The position numbers were made by a program, and so were the translations under genes. Below the pieces are notes generated by a model. It worked only from the letters and a program-made list of their open reading frames with translations, was not told the origin of the DNA and made no database searches. Below are positions 49,598 to 57,690 of a DNA stretch of 64,000 bases, piece after piece (within the stretch, counting starts at the first letter, position 1; each line of letters starts with the position of its first letter). Location: positions 1 to 64,000 of the forward strand of contig CAZKPS010000002.1 in the NCBI GenBank assembly GCA_964554765.1. Reading direction: 5' to 3'. This DNA comes from JAQBQZ01 sp964554765 (GTDB lineage: Bacteria > Patescibacteriota > Minisyncoccia > Phycocordibacterales > CAIRYW01).

Positions 49598-49635
49598 AAT
49601 AATTTTTGATTTTTGATTTCTAATTTTTGATTCTC

Positions 49636-50103
49636 CTAGAACGGAATATCTTCTATGTTGATTTCCTCATCAGGATACTGAATCTCTGCACCAATATCAT
49701 CCGCTGGTGTTGAGTGTTTTGGACCAGAACTTTCCTCTGCTTTTGGAGCTGAAGAATATGATCCGCTACCTCCACCCATAGGCTTGGGTCCGAACTGGAA
49801 GTTTTCGACAATGATTTCTGTTCGATATTTCTTTGAACCATCCTTGTCATCCCAACTTCGTGTCTGGATTCGTCCGTCTATGAAAATCGGGTTACCTTTT
49901 TTCATATACTGCGAAATGAGTTCTGCTTGCTTGCCGAATGCCACAACATTGTGATATTCAGTCGCATCTTGCTTTACCCCATTTTTATCTTTGTAAGATC
50001 GATTTGTTGCAACACTGAATGATGCAACTTTGATTCCTGATGGGAGTGCTTTCATTTCAGGATCCTTTGTAAGGTTCCCATAAAGCATTGCTTTGTTTAG
50101 ATA
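49636..50103 (-). CDS. ssb: Single-stranded DNA-binding protein
   Basis: 155 residues from MYLNKAMLYGNLTKDPEMK. OB fold (VASFSVATNRSYKD, KGNPIFIDGRIQTRSWDD, EIIVENFQFG), a Gly/Ser-rich linker and the acidic C-terminal tip EDIPF that recruits repair and replication proteins. The frame runs upstream to 50151, but the MYLNK start matches the family. In the rpsF-ssb-rpsR operon. Confidence 0.97.
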   Translation of the reverse strand, partial: YLNKAMLYGNLTKDPEMKALPSGIKVASFSVATNRSYKDKNGVKQDATEYHNVVAFGKQAELISQYMKKGNPIFIDGRIQTRSWDDKDGSKKYRTEIIVENFQFGPKPMGGGSGSYSSAPKAEESSGPKHSTPADDIGAEIQYPDEEINIEDIPF

Positions 50104-50149
50104 CATGGTAGATTTTATTAGCGAATAAGATGAGCTTTTTAAAATCACC

Positions 50150-50223
50150 ACCCTAGAAACTTTTCGCCATTTTGTTTTCTGATATTTTCAAAGAAAATAT
50201 CGATGGCAAAAAGTTTAGAGGGT
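50150..50223 (-). repeat. Nested hairpin between rpsF and ssb (first)
   Basis: ACCCTAGAAACTTTTCGCCAT pairs imperfectly with ATGGCAAAAAGTTTAGAGGG.. and encloses a perfect inner stem GATATTTTC/GAAAATATC (50181-50201). No U-run. Confidence 0.6.
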
Positions 50224-50233
50224 TAAGAAATTA

Positions 50234-50275
50234 CTCGCCCTGTTAAATTTTGTATCCAAAACTTATTAGGGTGAG
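50234..50275 (-). repeat. Hairpin between rpsF and ssb (second)
   Basis: CTCGCCCTGTTAAATTTTG and CAAAACTTATTAGGGTGAG form an imperfect 19-bp stem with loop TATC, directly after the rpsF stop. It shares the CCCT...AAA-TTTTG design with the first hairpin and with 28966-29000. Confidence 0.6.
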
Positions 50276-50299
50276 TCGCTCTGCTCCTTAACTTTATAA

Positions 50300-50773
50300 T
50301 TATACCACCAAATTATCGATTGACTTGTCGAGTTCTACTTCGTTTACCTCTTCTTTTACTTCAGACTTTTTCTCTGCCTTGTCTGCTCGTTTAGCCTCTT
50401 TATCTTGTACGAATTTCGCACCATAGAGAGTATTTTCTCGTACAGTTGTGATAACGAGGTATCGGATAACATTGTCGAGTTTCTCGATTTCTTTTTTGAA
50501 ATCCTCGATTTTGTCAGCTCCGAGTTCGAACTTTACCCAACCAAAATAAGCTTCTGTAGAAACTTTTTTGTCTCCTTTAATAACCTTAGCGATTGGGTAC
50601 GCTAAAGACCGCAACCTTGGAAAGTCTTCACTTATCACTTCTGCTCTCATAGAATCGAGAACATCTTTGATATGAGAGACCTCGTGAGCGATATTTTCTT
50701 CGCCCACAAACGGAGCAATGTGAAAGCCTATTTCGTAGACTTTTGAATTACCCTTGGATGACTCTTTTGTCAT
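50300..50773 (-). CDS. rpsF: Ribosomal protein bS6
   Basis: 157 residues from MTKESSKGNSKVYEIGF. Ferredoxin-like bS6 core (YEIGFHIAPFVGEENIAHEV, AYFGWVKFELG, VIRYLVITTVRENTL) and a charged Lys/Glu-rich C-terminal tail of about 45 residues (AKRADKAEKKSEVKEEVNEV), longer than in E. coli. First gene of rpsF-ssb-rpsR. The frame is open upstream to 50851, but that extension is not bS6-like. Confidence 0.95.
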   Translation of the reverse strand: MTKESSKGNSKVYEIGFHIAPFVGEENIAHEVSHIKDVLDSMRAEVISEDFPRLRSLAYPIAKVIKGDKKVSTEAYFGWVKFELGADKIEDFKKEIEKLDNVIRYLVITTVRENTLYGAKFVQDKEAKRADKAEKKSEVKEEVNEVELDKSIDNLVV

Positions 50774-50970
50774 ATGTTGTATATATTTAATAATAAATCC
50801 CCCTTGAGAGGAGGCAAGCAGTAGAATACCACGTAATTGACTCAAAATCAAACCGTACTTTTGACAACTCTAAATATTATGATTTGCAGTAGAAATGATT
50901 GTATTCAACACAAAAGTTGACGAAAAATCAAATAATCGTATAGTGATAGAGGAATGCACATTACATTGGA

Positions 50971-51008
50971 GTGAGTTAATGGTACCTTGATAGGCATCAT
51001 TGACTCAC
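50971..51008 (+). promoter_or_regulatory. Leader hairpin before the 226-aa gene
   Basis: GTGAGTTAATGGTACC/GGCATCATTGACTCAC with loop TTGATA; as RNA 15 of 16 positions pair, with two G-U pairs. It ends 11 bases before the ATG. Confidence 0.6.
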
Positions 51009-51019
51009 CCCAATAACAC

Positions 51020-51700
51020 ATGAACGACCCCTACACCCAAGCCCTCACCCGACAACTGAAAAATCCTGGAGAAAATGGAACACTTCGCAGCTTATTCCCT
51101 ATCTTTTGGAGCATTGATACACTCGAACAAACAATAAGGGAAGGCAAAATACCTCCCAAACTTGAGAAGATGTGGATTCGGCACAGTATGTGCGAGGATA
51201 CTATCAAGTACCTTAAATTACTGAAGCAATCAAGGTTCTGGCCCAGATCATTGGGTGTAATCGCAATTTTGATTACTCTCTTACTGACAAGCACGAACAC
51301 AGCGATACTGGTCGGACTCACCACCTACTTGTCGCTCCATCATTACTGGCAGGAGAAGCTCTCGAAGCAAAGGACAGCGAAGAGAAGGATCGATAGGTTC
51401 CTCGAGAGTCTGAATTGGCTTACCTTGGGAGTGTCGGTTGATGACACTTTAATACCAAAAGCCTATTATGATGTGGATATGGCACTCAATCTACTCTTAC
51501 AATCAGGTGACAATGACCTAGATCGAGCAATATCTCGCTTGAGGCAGATTGAATTGGTACTGGAGACCTTTGTCACAAATGAACATCACATGATTGGGTA
51601 TGACTCCGGACACATAATGACTCCTGGTCAGGCAGAAGCATTAGTGCTCAAAGCGCTGGGTGCTGAGCGTGCCATTCTGTATTGGACGCTCAGGAACTAA
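51020..51700 (+). CDS. Hypothetical membrane protein, 226 aa
   Basis: 226 residues. A soluble helical N-terminus, two close spans (about 73-102, SLGVIAILITLLLTSTNTAI LVGLTTYLSL) and a soluble helical C-terminus with RAISRLRQIELVLETFV. No family recognised. Leader hairpin before it and its own terminator after it. Codon use is less AT-biased than in ribosomal genes nearby. Confidence 0.6.
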   Translation: MNDPYTQALTRQLKNPGENGTLRSLFPIFWSIDTLEQTIREGKIPPKLEKMWIRHSMCEDTIKYLKLLKQSRFWPRSLGVIAILITLLLTSTNTAILVGLTTYLSLHHYWQEKLSKQRTAKRRIDRFLESLNWLTLGVSVDDTLIPKAYYDVDMALNLLLQSGDNDLDRAISRLRQIELVLETFVTNEHHMIGYDSGHIMTPGQAEALVLKALGAERAILYWTLRN

Positions 51701-51706
51701 TCTATG

Positions 51707-51731
51707 GCACAGGCAACCCCTGTGCTTTTTT
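51707..51731 (+). terminator. Terminator
   Basis: GCACAGG/CCTGTGC, loop CAACC, seven T. The hairpin sequence is identical to the terminator at 52321. Confidence 0.85.
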
Positions 51732-51810
51732 TATATTCAAAGGATTGATATGACCATAACACTAGTGTAGTATTCGATCTGGAAAAGTCTATCAACCTGC
51801 ACCTCGAATC

Positions 51811-52314
51811 ATGAAACATCCAATAACAATCTTTGTACGTCATGGTGATTACACCGAAGGAAAATCTGGGGCAGATATCAAAGAACAAATCTCTCCTAGT
51901 GGTCTAAAACAAGCAAAAACACTCGCAACTAAGCTAATGTCATCGCTCAAGAATATTGACCCCGAGAGAGTCATCGTTATATCCTCTTCTGCACCAAGAG
52001 CAAGGGACTTTGGGAGTGCATTATCAGGATCAATCTCCCCAGGAGACTATGTAATCCAAGATGAACTATGGAGCGATAGAGATCACCCCGACTCAGATGA
52101 TAGAGTCCGTAATGCAGCGTGGGCTATTAATATGCTCGACATATATTCCCCTCTGGCCATTGTGGTCATAACTCACACTGAGTTCCTCGCCAAGGTACCA
52201 CCCGTACTCTTCAAGACGAAAACCAAAAATGAATTCAAAGGAACTGTCCCCAGGTTTTCGACAGGTCAAGCAATGATGCTTGATTATGATTCAGGTACCG
52301 TAGTGAGTATCTAA
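51811..52314 (+). CDS. Histidine phosphatase superfamily protein
   Basis: 167 residues. N-terminal catalytic motif FVRHGDY (R10, H11, G12), LKQAKTLATKL, a second histidine in VVITHTEF, and SSSAPRARDF in the expected arginine position. The family includes phosphoglycerate mutases and many phosphomonoesterases; the substrate is unknown. Single gene with a weak TGTAGTAT -10 and its own terminator. A second histidine-phosphatase domain occurs inside ileS at the end of the window. Confidence 0.85.
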   Translation: MKHPITIFVRHGDYTEGKSGADIKEQISPSGLKQAKTLATKLMSSLKNIDPERVIVISSSAPRARDFGSALSGSISPGDYVIQDELWSDRDHPDSDDRVRNAAWAINMLDIYSPLAIVVITHTEFLAKVPPVLFKTKTKNEFKGTVPRFSTGQAMMLDYDSGTVVSI

Positions 52315-52320
52315 CAGTAT

Positions 52321-52345
52321 GCACAGGCAACCCCTGTGCTTTTTT
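52321..52345 (+). terminator. Terminator, same hairpin as 51707
   Basis: GCACAGG/CCTGTGC with loop CAACC and six T. It ends at the stop of the convergent tatD gene (52344). Confidence 0.85.
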
Positions 52346-53120
52346 ATATACCAAAAAGTTTTTTTGAATTTTGTATTAGCTGTTCTGCCACTTCTTCTAC
52401 TGGCAAACCCTTTATTTCAGATATTTTTTTAACCACTTCTACCACATAAGCAGGCTCGTTTCTCTTGCCTCTGTGTGGCACAGGAGCTACAAACGGACAA
52501 TCGGTCTCCGAAAGAATCCGATCGAGTGGAATATGCTTTATAACCTCATCATAATTATGCCCGTAGGTAATAGCTCCAGTAAAAGAGAACGTAAACCCGA
52601 GCTCTATAAATTGATCAGCGATTTCAGTATTACCTGCAAAGAAATGTACATCGCCACGTAAGCAATGAGGATAAAGTAATGAGTAATGAGTGAGGATTTC
52701 AATTACATCTCTGTAAGCATCACCAGAACCTGCATCACGAATATGAAGCATTAGAGGCTTATCTACTTCGAGAGCAATCTCAATTTGTTCTTTAAATACT
52801 TCTTTTTGTTTTTCTTTTGTTTCTTCTGATCTAAAGTAATCAAGCCCACACTCACCTATCGCTACAACTTTTGAATCCTCTGCGAGAGCTCGGTAATATT
52901 CAAGATCAAACTCATCATCAAATTCGTTTGGGTGATGTCCCACAATTGCAAAACATCCGAGCTCTTCTGCGATGTCTACTGCCTTTTTTGAACTTGCTTT
53001 ATCAGTCCCAACATTTACCACTTGTACACCTGCCTCTTGTGCACGATCAAAAACCTCACGATAATCGAGATCAAATTCAGGGAGATTGAGATGGCAGTGA
53101 TTGTCGATGTATTTATACAT
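52344..53120 (-). CDS. tatD: TatD-family metal-dependent hydrolase
   Basis: 258 residues, TIM barrel of the amidohydrolase/TatD class: HCHLN (H8, H10), GHHPNEF, the Glu in IGECGLDYFRSEE, HIRDAG, GDVHFFAG and ETDCPFVAP. TatD proteins are 3'-5' DNA exonucleases in E. coli. It is downstream of metG on the same strand with 34 bases between, a common tatD-metG pairing. Confidence 0.93.
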   Translation of the reverse strand: MYKYIDNHCHLNLPEFDLDYREVFDRAQEAGVQVVNVGTDKASSKKAVDIAEELGCFAIVGHHPNEFDDEFDLEYYRALAEDSKVVAIGECGLDYFRSEETKEKQKEVFKEQIEIALEVDKPLMLHIRDAGSGDAYRDVIEILTHYSLLYPHCLRGDVHFFAGNTEIADQFIELGFTFSFTGAITYGHNYDEVIKHIPLDRILSETDCPFVAPVPHRGKRNEPAYVVEVVKKISEIKGLPVEEVAEQLIQNSKKLFGI

Positions 53121-53154
53121 AAGTATTCAAACCCTAAGCATCAAGTAATTAATT

Positions 53155-54591
53155 TTATCTCCTCAAAAATATTGGAGCTTCTGGAGTTTTGTTTGCTTTT
53201 ACACAAGCCTTGATTTTATTTGAAGCATCGGTCATTAAAGGGTTTAACATGCGTGCAATGGTATAGAGTTTCTTCACGAGATCAGTGATTATTTCTATCC
53301 CCTTTTCTTTATCTACTTTCACGAGTTTAAATGGTTCTGTTTGCTGAATGATAGTATCGAGCTCTCCGATCTTTGACCACACAAAATCCATCGATTTATT
53401 TATTTCAAAAGTATCAAAGAATTTAAAATATTCTTCTGGAATTGTATTGTCTTCTATGGTCACAGGTCCTGCGAGATTCGTCTCCGCCATTTTCATGATT
53501 CTACTTGTGAGGTTACCTATTCCATTCGCAAGGTTCGCATTGTACGCCTCTTTGAATCTCTCTACAGTAAAGGGACTATCTTCAAAAGGACTGAGTTCTC
53601 GAAGTACAAAATATCGGAGTGCATCAGTACCATATTCATTGATAATATCTACAGGATTAACAACATTCCCTAGAGATTTTGACATCTTGAGTCCTCCATC
53701 ACCTGTCACAAAACCATCCACAACCACAGTGTGAGTCGGCGAGATCCCCGCAGCAAGAAGCATTGCCTGCCACATCACTGACTGGAATCGAATATTATCC
53801 TTACCACAATACTGAGTAGGTGTACCATCAAGCCAATATTTTTTGAAATCACCTTCTTCATTCGGCCATCCCAATGTTGATATATAGTTTACAAGTGCAT
53901 CAAACCACACATACATCACATGCAACTCATCTCCTGGTACAGGAATCCCCCACTGCATTTTTGACCTGAGTCGAGAGATAGAAAAGTCCTCGAGCCCTCT
54001 TTTGATAAATTCCTCTACTTCATTCACACGAAAACTTGGTACGATTCTGTGTCTGCCGGTCTTGTAGAGATCGAGCAACTTGTCTCCGAATTCAGAAAAT
54101 TTGAAGAAATAATTCTCCTCTTCAATTATTTCTATCTCGAGATTCGGGTGTATAGCACACTTACCATTCACGAGTTCTGAATCGGTCTTTTCGAGTTCAC
54201 ATCCCACACAGTATTTGCTCTTGTAATTCTTTTTATAGATATAGCCATTTTTATCTACTCTTCTCCAAAACTCTTGCGCTGCAGCCTCATGGTGTTTGTC
54301 TGTGGTCCGGATAAAATGAATATCAGATGACATACCAAGAAGTGGCAAAAGAGCCTTAAACTTCCCTGCATAGAAATCGACATAATCCTGAACATTCTGC
54401 CCTGCTTTCTCTGCTCCAGTAAATATTTTCTGACCGTGTTCATCTGTACCCGTATTAAAAAAGACATCGTATCCTTGGAGTTTCTTTACTCTCGCAATGA
54501 CATCTGCACGCACGAATTCGAGTGCGTGGCCCATATGTGCCTCTGCATTAACATATGGAAGTGTAGTTGTGATGTAAAAATTTTTAGACAT
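53155..54591 (-). CDS. metG: Methionyl-tRNA synthetase
   Basis: 478 residues, class I synthetase. HIGH motif as HMGH (19-22), connective peptide with one zinc knuckle whose ligands read C128-x2-C131 and C145-x2-H148 (one Cys replaced by His), the WF(D) methionine pocket, and KMSKS (302-306). No C-terminal tRNA-binding domain. It charges tRNA-Met. The start matches the family (MSKNFYITTTLPYVN). Confidence 0.97.
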   Translation of the reverse strand: MSKNFYITTTLPYVNAEAHMGHALEFVRADVIARVKKLQGYDVFFNTGTDEHGQKIFTGAEKAGQNVQDYVDFYAGKFKALLPLLGMSSDIHFIRTTDKHHEAAAQEFWRRVDKNGYIYKKNYKSKYCVGCELEKTDSELVNGKCAIHPNLEIEIIEEENYFFKFSEFGDKLLDLYKTGRHRIVPSFRVNEVEEFIKRGLEDFSISRLRSKMQWGIPVPGDELHVMYVWFDALVNYISTLGWPNEEGDFKKYWLDGTPTQYCGKDNIRFQSVMWQAMLLAAGISPTHTVVVDGFVTGDGGLKMSKSLGNVVNPVDIINEYGTDALRYFVLRELSPFEDSPFTVERFKEAYNANLANGIGNLTSRIMKMAETNLAGPVTIEDNTIPEEYFKFFDTFEINKSMDFVWSKIGELDTIIQQTEPFKLVKVDKEKGIEIITDLVKKLYTIARMLNPLMTDASNKIKACVKANKTPEAPIFLRR

Positions 54592-54614
54592 AGATATTAT
54601 TTTGATTCAAAAAA

Positions 54615-55682
54615 TTATTTTGATTTCTCGAGTGCCTTTTTCTTGTCGAGATCATCAATGATTTCAACCAAGAGCACCGAGAGTGGCACCGAAAGAAGAA
54701 TCCCTAAAAATCCTGCGAGCTCATACCCTACCACAAGAGAGATAATAACGAGTATCGGAGGAATACCTACCATCTTTCGTACTACGAGTGGATAGAAGAT
54801 ATGATTTTCAAATTGTTGCACAATAACATATACAAGAAGTACTGCGAATCCCAGTCCTGCTCCACCATCAAGTAATGCAAACATCACTCCCGGAATCGCA
54901 GAAAGTGTCGGCCCAAATACTGGGATAATTTCGAGCACTCCAGCAAGAAACCCTAATGGAAGAGCATGCTTCACATGAAGCACAGAAAGAAGAAGGAAAA
55001 TGATTGATCCCACAAGCGCACCGAGAAATATCTGCCCTTGCATCCATGCGCCAATCTTTGTTTTTGTTCTGGTCCAGAGACTGATGACATACTCCTCGCT
55101 TTTAATAGGTGTCACGATTCGAAGGAAGTGTGTAATACCATCTCGTGTAACCGAAAAATAAAATGAGAGTACAACAATCAATATGAAACTGATGACACCT
55201 TGAAACACCTTTGCGGAGTCGATCGGTACACCCGCAGCAGTCACTGCACCACCATGACTTAGATTCTGAACATAGCTCGCATTAGAGATTGTATCGGCAA
55301 TCTGTTTTATAATCGGTATATATCCCTCGAGAATACTTTGATCAAGAAGTGGTATTGCATCATTAATTTGACTCATATATTTAGGAATATTTGAGACCAA
55401 ACTCGATGTTTCAGAGAGGAATGTAGGGATAATAAAAAAGAGAATAAATCCCACAAGTGCAAATCCAGATAGATATATAGCAATCACACCTACAACTCGT
55501 GGTACTCTCCTTTTTTCAAACCAACGAACCCCCGGATCGATAGCTGATGCAATCACAATAGATGAAATAACTGCCAACACTGAATCCCGAAGAAGATAAA
55601 TAAGCCAAAAAACAACCAAAAGTATGACTGTTTTAGCTATTGTACCGGCTGATATTTCGATGGTTCTGTTCTCGAATCCCAT
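54615..55682 (-). CDS. AI-2E family permease
   Basis: 355 residues from MGFENRTIEIS; six to eight spans with the PF01594 layout: IVIASAIDPGVRWFEKRRVP, a central loop, and VLEIIPVFGPTLSAIPGV. Members export small signals or ions (TqsA, YdiK); the substrate is not readable. The frame continues upstream to 55757, across the terminator of the next gene, so 55682 is chosen. 23 bases separate it from metG. Confidence 0.85.
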   Translation of the reverse strand: MGFENRTIEISAGTIAKTVILLVVFWLIYLLRDSVLAVISSIVIASAIDPGVRWFEKRRVPRVVGVIAIYLSGFALVGFILFFIIPTFLSETSSLVSNIPKYMSQINDAIPLLDQSILEGYIPIIKQIADTISNASYVQNLSHGGAVTAAGVPIDSAKVFQGVISFILIVVLSFYFSVTRDGITHFLRIVTPIKSEEYVISLWTRTKTKIGAWMQGQIFLGALVGSIIFLLLSVLHVKHALPLGFLAGVLEIIPVFGPTLSAIPGVMFALLDGGAGLGFAVLLVYVIVQQFENHIFYPLVVRKMVGIPPILVIISLVVGYELAGFLGILLSVPLSVLLVEIIDDLDKKKALEKSK

Positions 55683-55738
55683 GCGGTAAGGATAGCAAAA
55701 AAACAGGTGGCAAGCTAGTAAGCTGGTGAGGTTGTGAG

Positions 55739-55775
55739 AAAAATGCACCGCACCCAATGGGTGCGGTGCATTTTT
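55739..55775 (-). terminator. Terminator of the M16 gene
   Basis: AAAAATGCACCGCACCC/GGGTGCGGTGCATTTTT, 17-bp perfect stem, loop AAT. Outer AAGCTAGTAAGCTGGTGAGG words on both sides make a longer imperfect inverted repeat. Confidence 0.9.
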
Positions 55776-55797
55776 AATTTCTTAACAAGCTTACCAG

Positions 55798-57066
55798 CTA
55801 GATTTTGAAAATCTCTTCAAACTCACTCGCATCTTTATATGGTCCCACAATCGCGAGATTCATTCCTTCGTTTTTGAAAATCTCTTTTGCCACCTGCATA
55901 ATATCTTTTGATTTTACACTCTCTATTATCTTTGCTTTTTGTTCTGGAGTTCGAACTTTTTGATCGAGGAGTTCTGGAAATGCGTAAAAGTCCGCGTATT
56001 GATCAGATGTCTCGAGTCCGAGATAGAGTCCTGATGTTCGAAGCTCTTTCGCCTTCTTGAGTTCTGTATCCCCTACGAGCTCTTCCTTCATCTTGCGACA
56101 TTCTGCAAGGATTGCAGCAATCGCTTCCTTCACCCGGTCCTTAGCAACACCTGATGCAATAGCAAAGTATCCGCGATCAAGTGATGCGTCGTGTCCTGCT
56201 CGCACGTAGTAACAAAGTCCGAGCTCATCTCGCATCTTTCGGAAAAGTCGTGAACTCATCCCGTGACCAAGTACACTTTCAAGCATCCCTACTTTATGGA
56301 GATTTTTATGCCCCAATGGTAATGCACGGAACCCAATAATGATATGCGCCTGATCTGTTTCTTTGTAATAAACTTTGATCTGTGGGGTTTTCTGTATCTC
56401 TACAGTTTTCACTTTTTTATCTTTCTTTGCTTTTGAAATATCCTTAAACGCATCGGCAATCATCTTCACAGTCTTTGCTTCATTGATTTTACCTGCAACC
56501 ACAACTACAGTCCCCTTCGCAACATAATGTTTTGTTCGATAGTCAATCAAATCCTTTTGAGTAAGATTGCGAACAATATTTTCTCTTCCGATGATTGGCC
56601 ACCCTGCAGGCTGATGCTCTCCATATAGAAGTTCTTCGAATACTTCTCCTACTTTTGCTTGTGGCAGGTCTTCATACATCTTCATTTCTTCAATCACAAC
56701 CCCTTTCTCTCTCTGAATCGCATCCTCTGTGAAAATTGGATTTTGGTAAATATCAGAAATAATGTCGATAAGTTTTGGAAGATTTTTGCTGTGAGCTTTT
56801 GCCCAGTAACCTGTGTATTCTTTTGATGTAAACGCATTTGACTGTGCACCGAGTTCATCAAGCTCTCGTGAGACATCTCCAGTGTTAGGTCGCTTCACTG
56901 TCCCCTGAAAACACATGTGTTCGAGAAAATGTGAAAGACCATTAATCTCTTTTGTTTCATAATCTGAACCTGCAGAGACGAGTACCATCGCAGTAACCGT
57001 CTCTGTGTTTTTGAGAGGGACCGTAATAACTCGTAATCCGTTTTTAAGTGTTGTTTTTGTATACAT
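55798..57066 (-). CDS. M16-family zinc peptidase
   Basis: 422 residues. Inverted zinc motif HFLEH (46-50), downstream EEMKMYED with the third ligand, and the C-terminal half with the R/Y pair region (GMSSRLFRKMRDELGLCYYV). Full two-domain length, similar to mitochondrial processing peptidase beta and bacterial PqqL/YmxG. Probably degrades or processes peptides in the cytoplasm or at the membrane. The ATG follows directly on the 3' arm of a CCCG-stem leader element. Confidence 0.93.
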   Translation of the reverse strand: MYTKTTLKNGLRVITVPLKNTETVTAMVLVSAGSDYETKEINGLSHFLEHMCFQGTVKRPNTGDVSRELDELGAQSNAFTSKEYTGYWAKAHSKNLPKLIDIISDIYQNPIFTEDAIQREKGVVIEEMKMYEDLPQAKVGEVFEELLYGEHQPAGWPIIGRENIVRNLTQKDLIDYRTKHYVAKGTVVVVAGKINEAKTVKMIADAFKDISKAKKDKKVKTVEIQKTPQIKVYYKETDQAHIIIGFRALPLGHKNLHKVGMLESVLGHGMSSRLFRKMRDELGLCYYVRAGHDASLDRGYFAIASGVAKDRVKEAIAAILAECRKMKEELVGDTELKKAKELRTSGLYLGLETSDQYADFYAFPELLDQKVRTPEQKAKIIESVKSKDIMQVAKEIFKNEGMNLAIVGPYKDASEFEEIFKI

Positions 57067-57169
57067 CCCGATTAGAAAAGATTAACAATTGCTGATAATT
57101 GTGTTTTATATTTTATATACATATAGATGATTTATTTAAATTTGGTAAATATTTTGCTTTTCTAACGGG
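57067..57169 (-). promoter_or_regulatory. CCCG-stem leader element of the M16 gene (copy 4)
   Basis: In mRNA sense CCCGTTAGAAAAG pairs with CTTTTCTAATCGGG (one bulge), the latter abutting the AUG; the stem closes 76 nt. A -10 TATAAT sits immediately before the CCCG arm, with an extended -10 TGCTACAAT slightly further up, so the element is the 5' leader. Confidence 0.6.
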
Positions 57170-57205
57170 ATTATATTATGGGATTGTAGCATAAAATAGT
57201 AGGTA

Positions 57206-57234
57206 ATAAAAAAAACCAAGGACGAATCCTTGGT
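57206..57234 (-). terminator. Terminator of the 111-aa gene
   Basis: ACCAAGGA/TCCTTGGT, loop CGAA, T-run on the minus strand. Confidence 0.85.
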
Positions 57235-57246
57235 AAACAATTCACT

Positions 57247-57582
57247 TCAAAAGAAAAATTGAACGTAACCAATACAAACCCCTTGTTCGTATACTTGGTG
57301 CAAGAGCCTGTAAGCTCCATAACGAGTCAGTCGTTCGAAATTTCTGCGAACCCATCTCCTGCGGGTTGATTTCATCCAGATCTCCAGCACACCAACATCT
57401 GGACTATTCACTTTGACACGGCAGATTCGGTAACTCTCGCAAGGATCACCAATCCTAATCCAGACCCCTTGTCGATCTTTTTTTTCGATTGATGCATTGA
57501 AATGTGCCCTGAGCCATTCAGCGAATTTTTCAGGGTCTGTGGAGCCGATATTTTGGACTAATTTTATTTTTTTGGCTTTCAT
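57247..57582 (-). CDS. Hypothetical basic protein, 111 aa
   Basis: 111 residues from MKAKKIKLVQNIG. Mixed alpha/beta, with DPEKFAEWLRAHFNASIEKK, GVWIRIGDPCESYRICRVKV and a very basic STRRRWVRRNFERLTRYG stretch that could bind nucleic acid. No family recognised. Single gene with its own terminator. An ATG nine codons upstream is possible. Confidence 0.55.
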   Translation of the reverse strand: MKAKKIKLVQNIGSTDPEKFAEWLRAHFNASIEKKDRQGVWIRIGDPCESYRICRVKVNSPDVGVLEIWMKSTRRRWVRRNFERLTRYGAYRLLHQVYEQGVCIGYVQFFF

Positions 57583-57625
57583 AATAGAGCAAATGGTTGA
57601 CCACAGCAAACACTATACGAAGTTT

Positions 57626-57678
57626 AATCAAAAGTAAACCCCGCGAGGCCGAAGGCTTCGCGGGGTTTACTTTTGATT
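57626..57678 (-). terminator. Terminator of glyS
   Basis: 21-bp perfect arms (57626-57646 and 57658-57678) with GC core CCCCGCGA/TCGCGGGG and AATCAAAAGT outer parts. Confidence 0.9.
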
Positions 57679-57690
57679 TTAAGTTATTTG

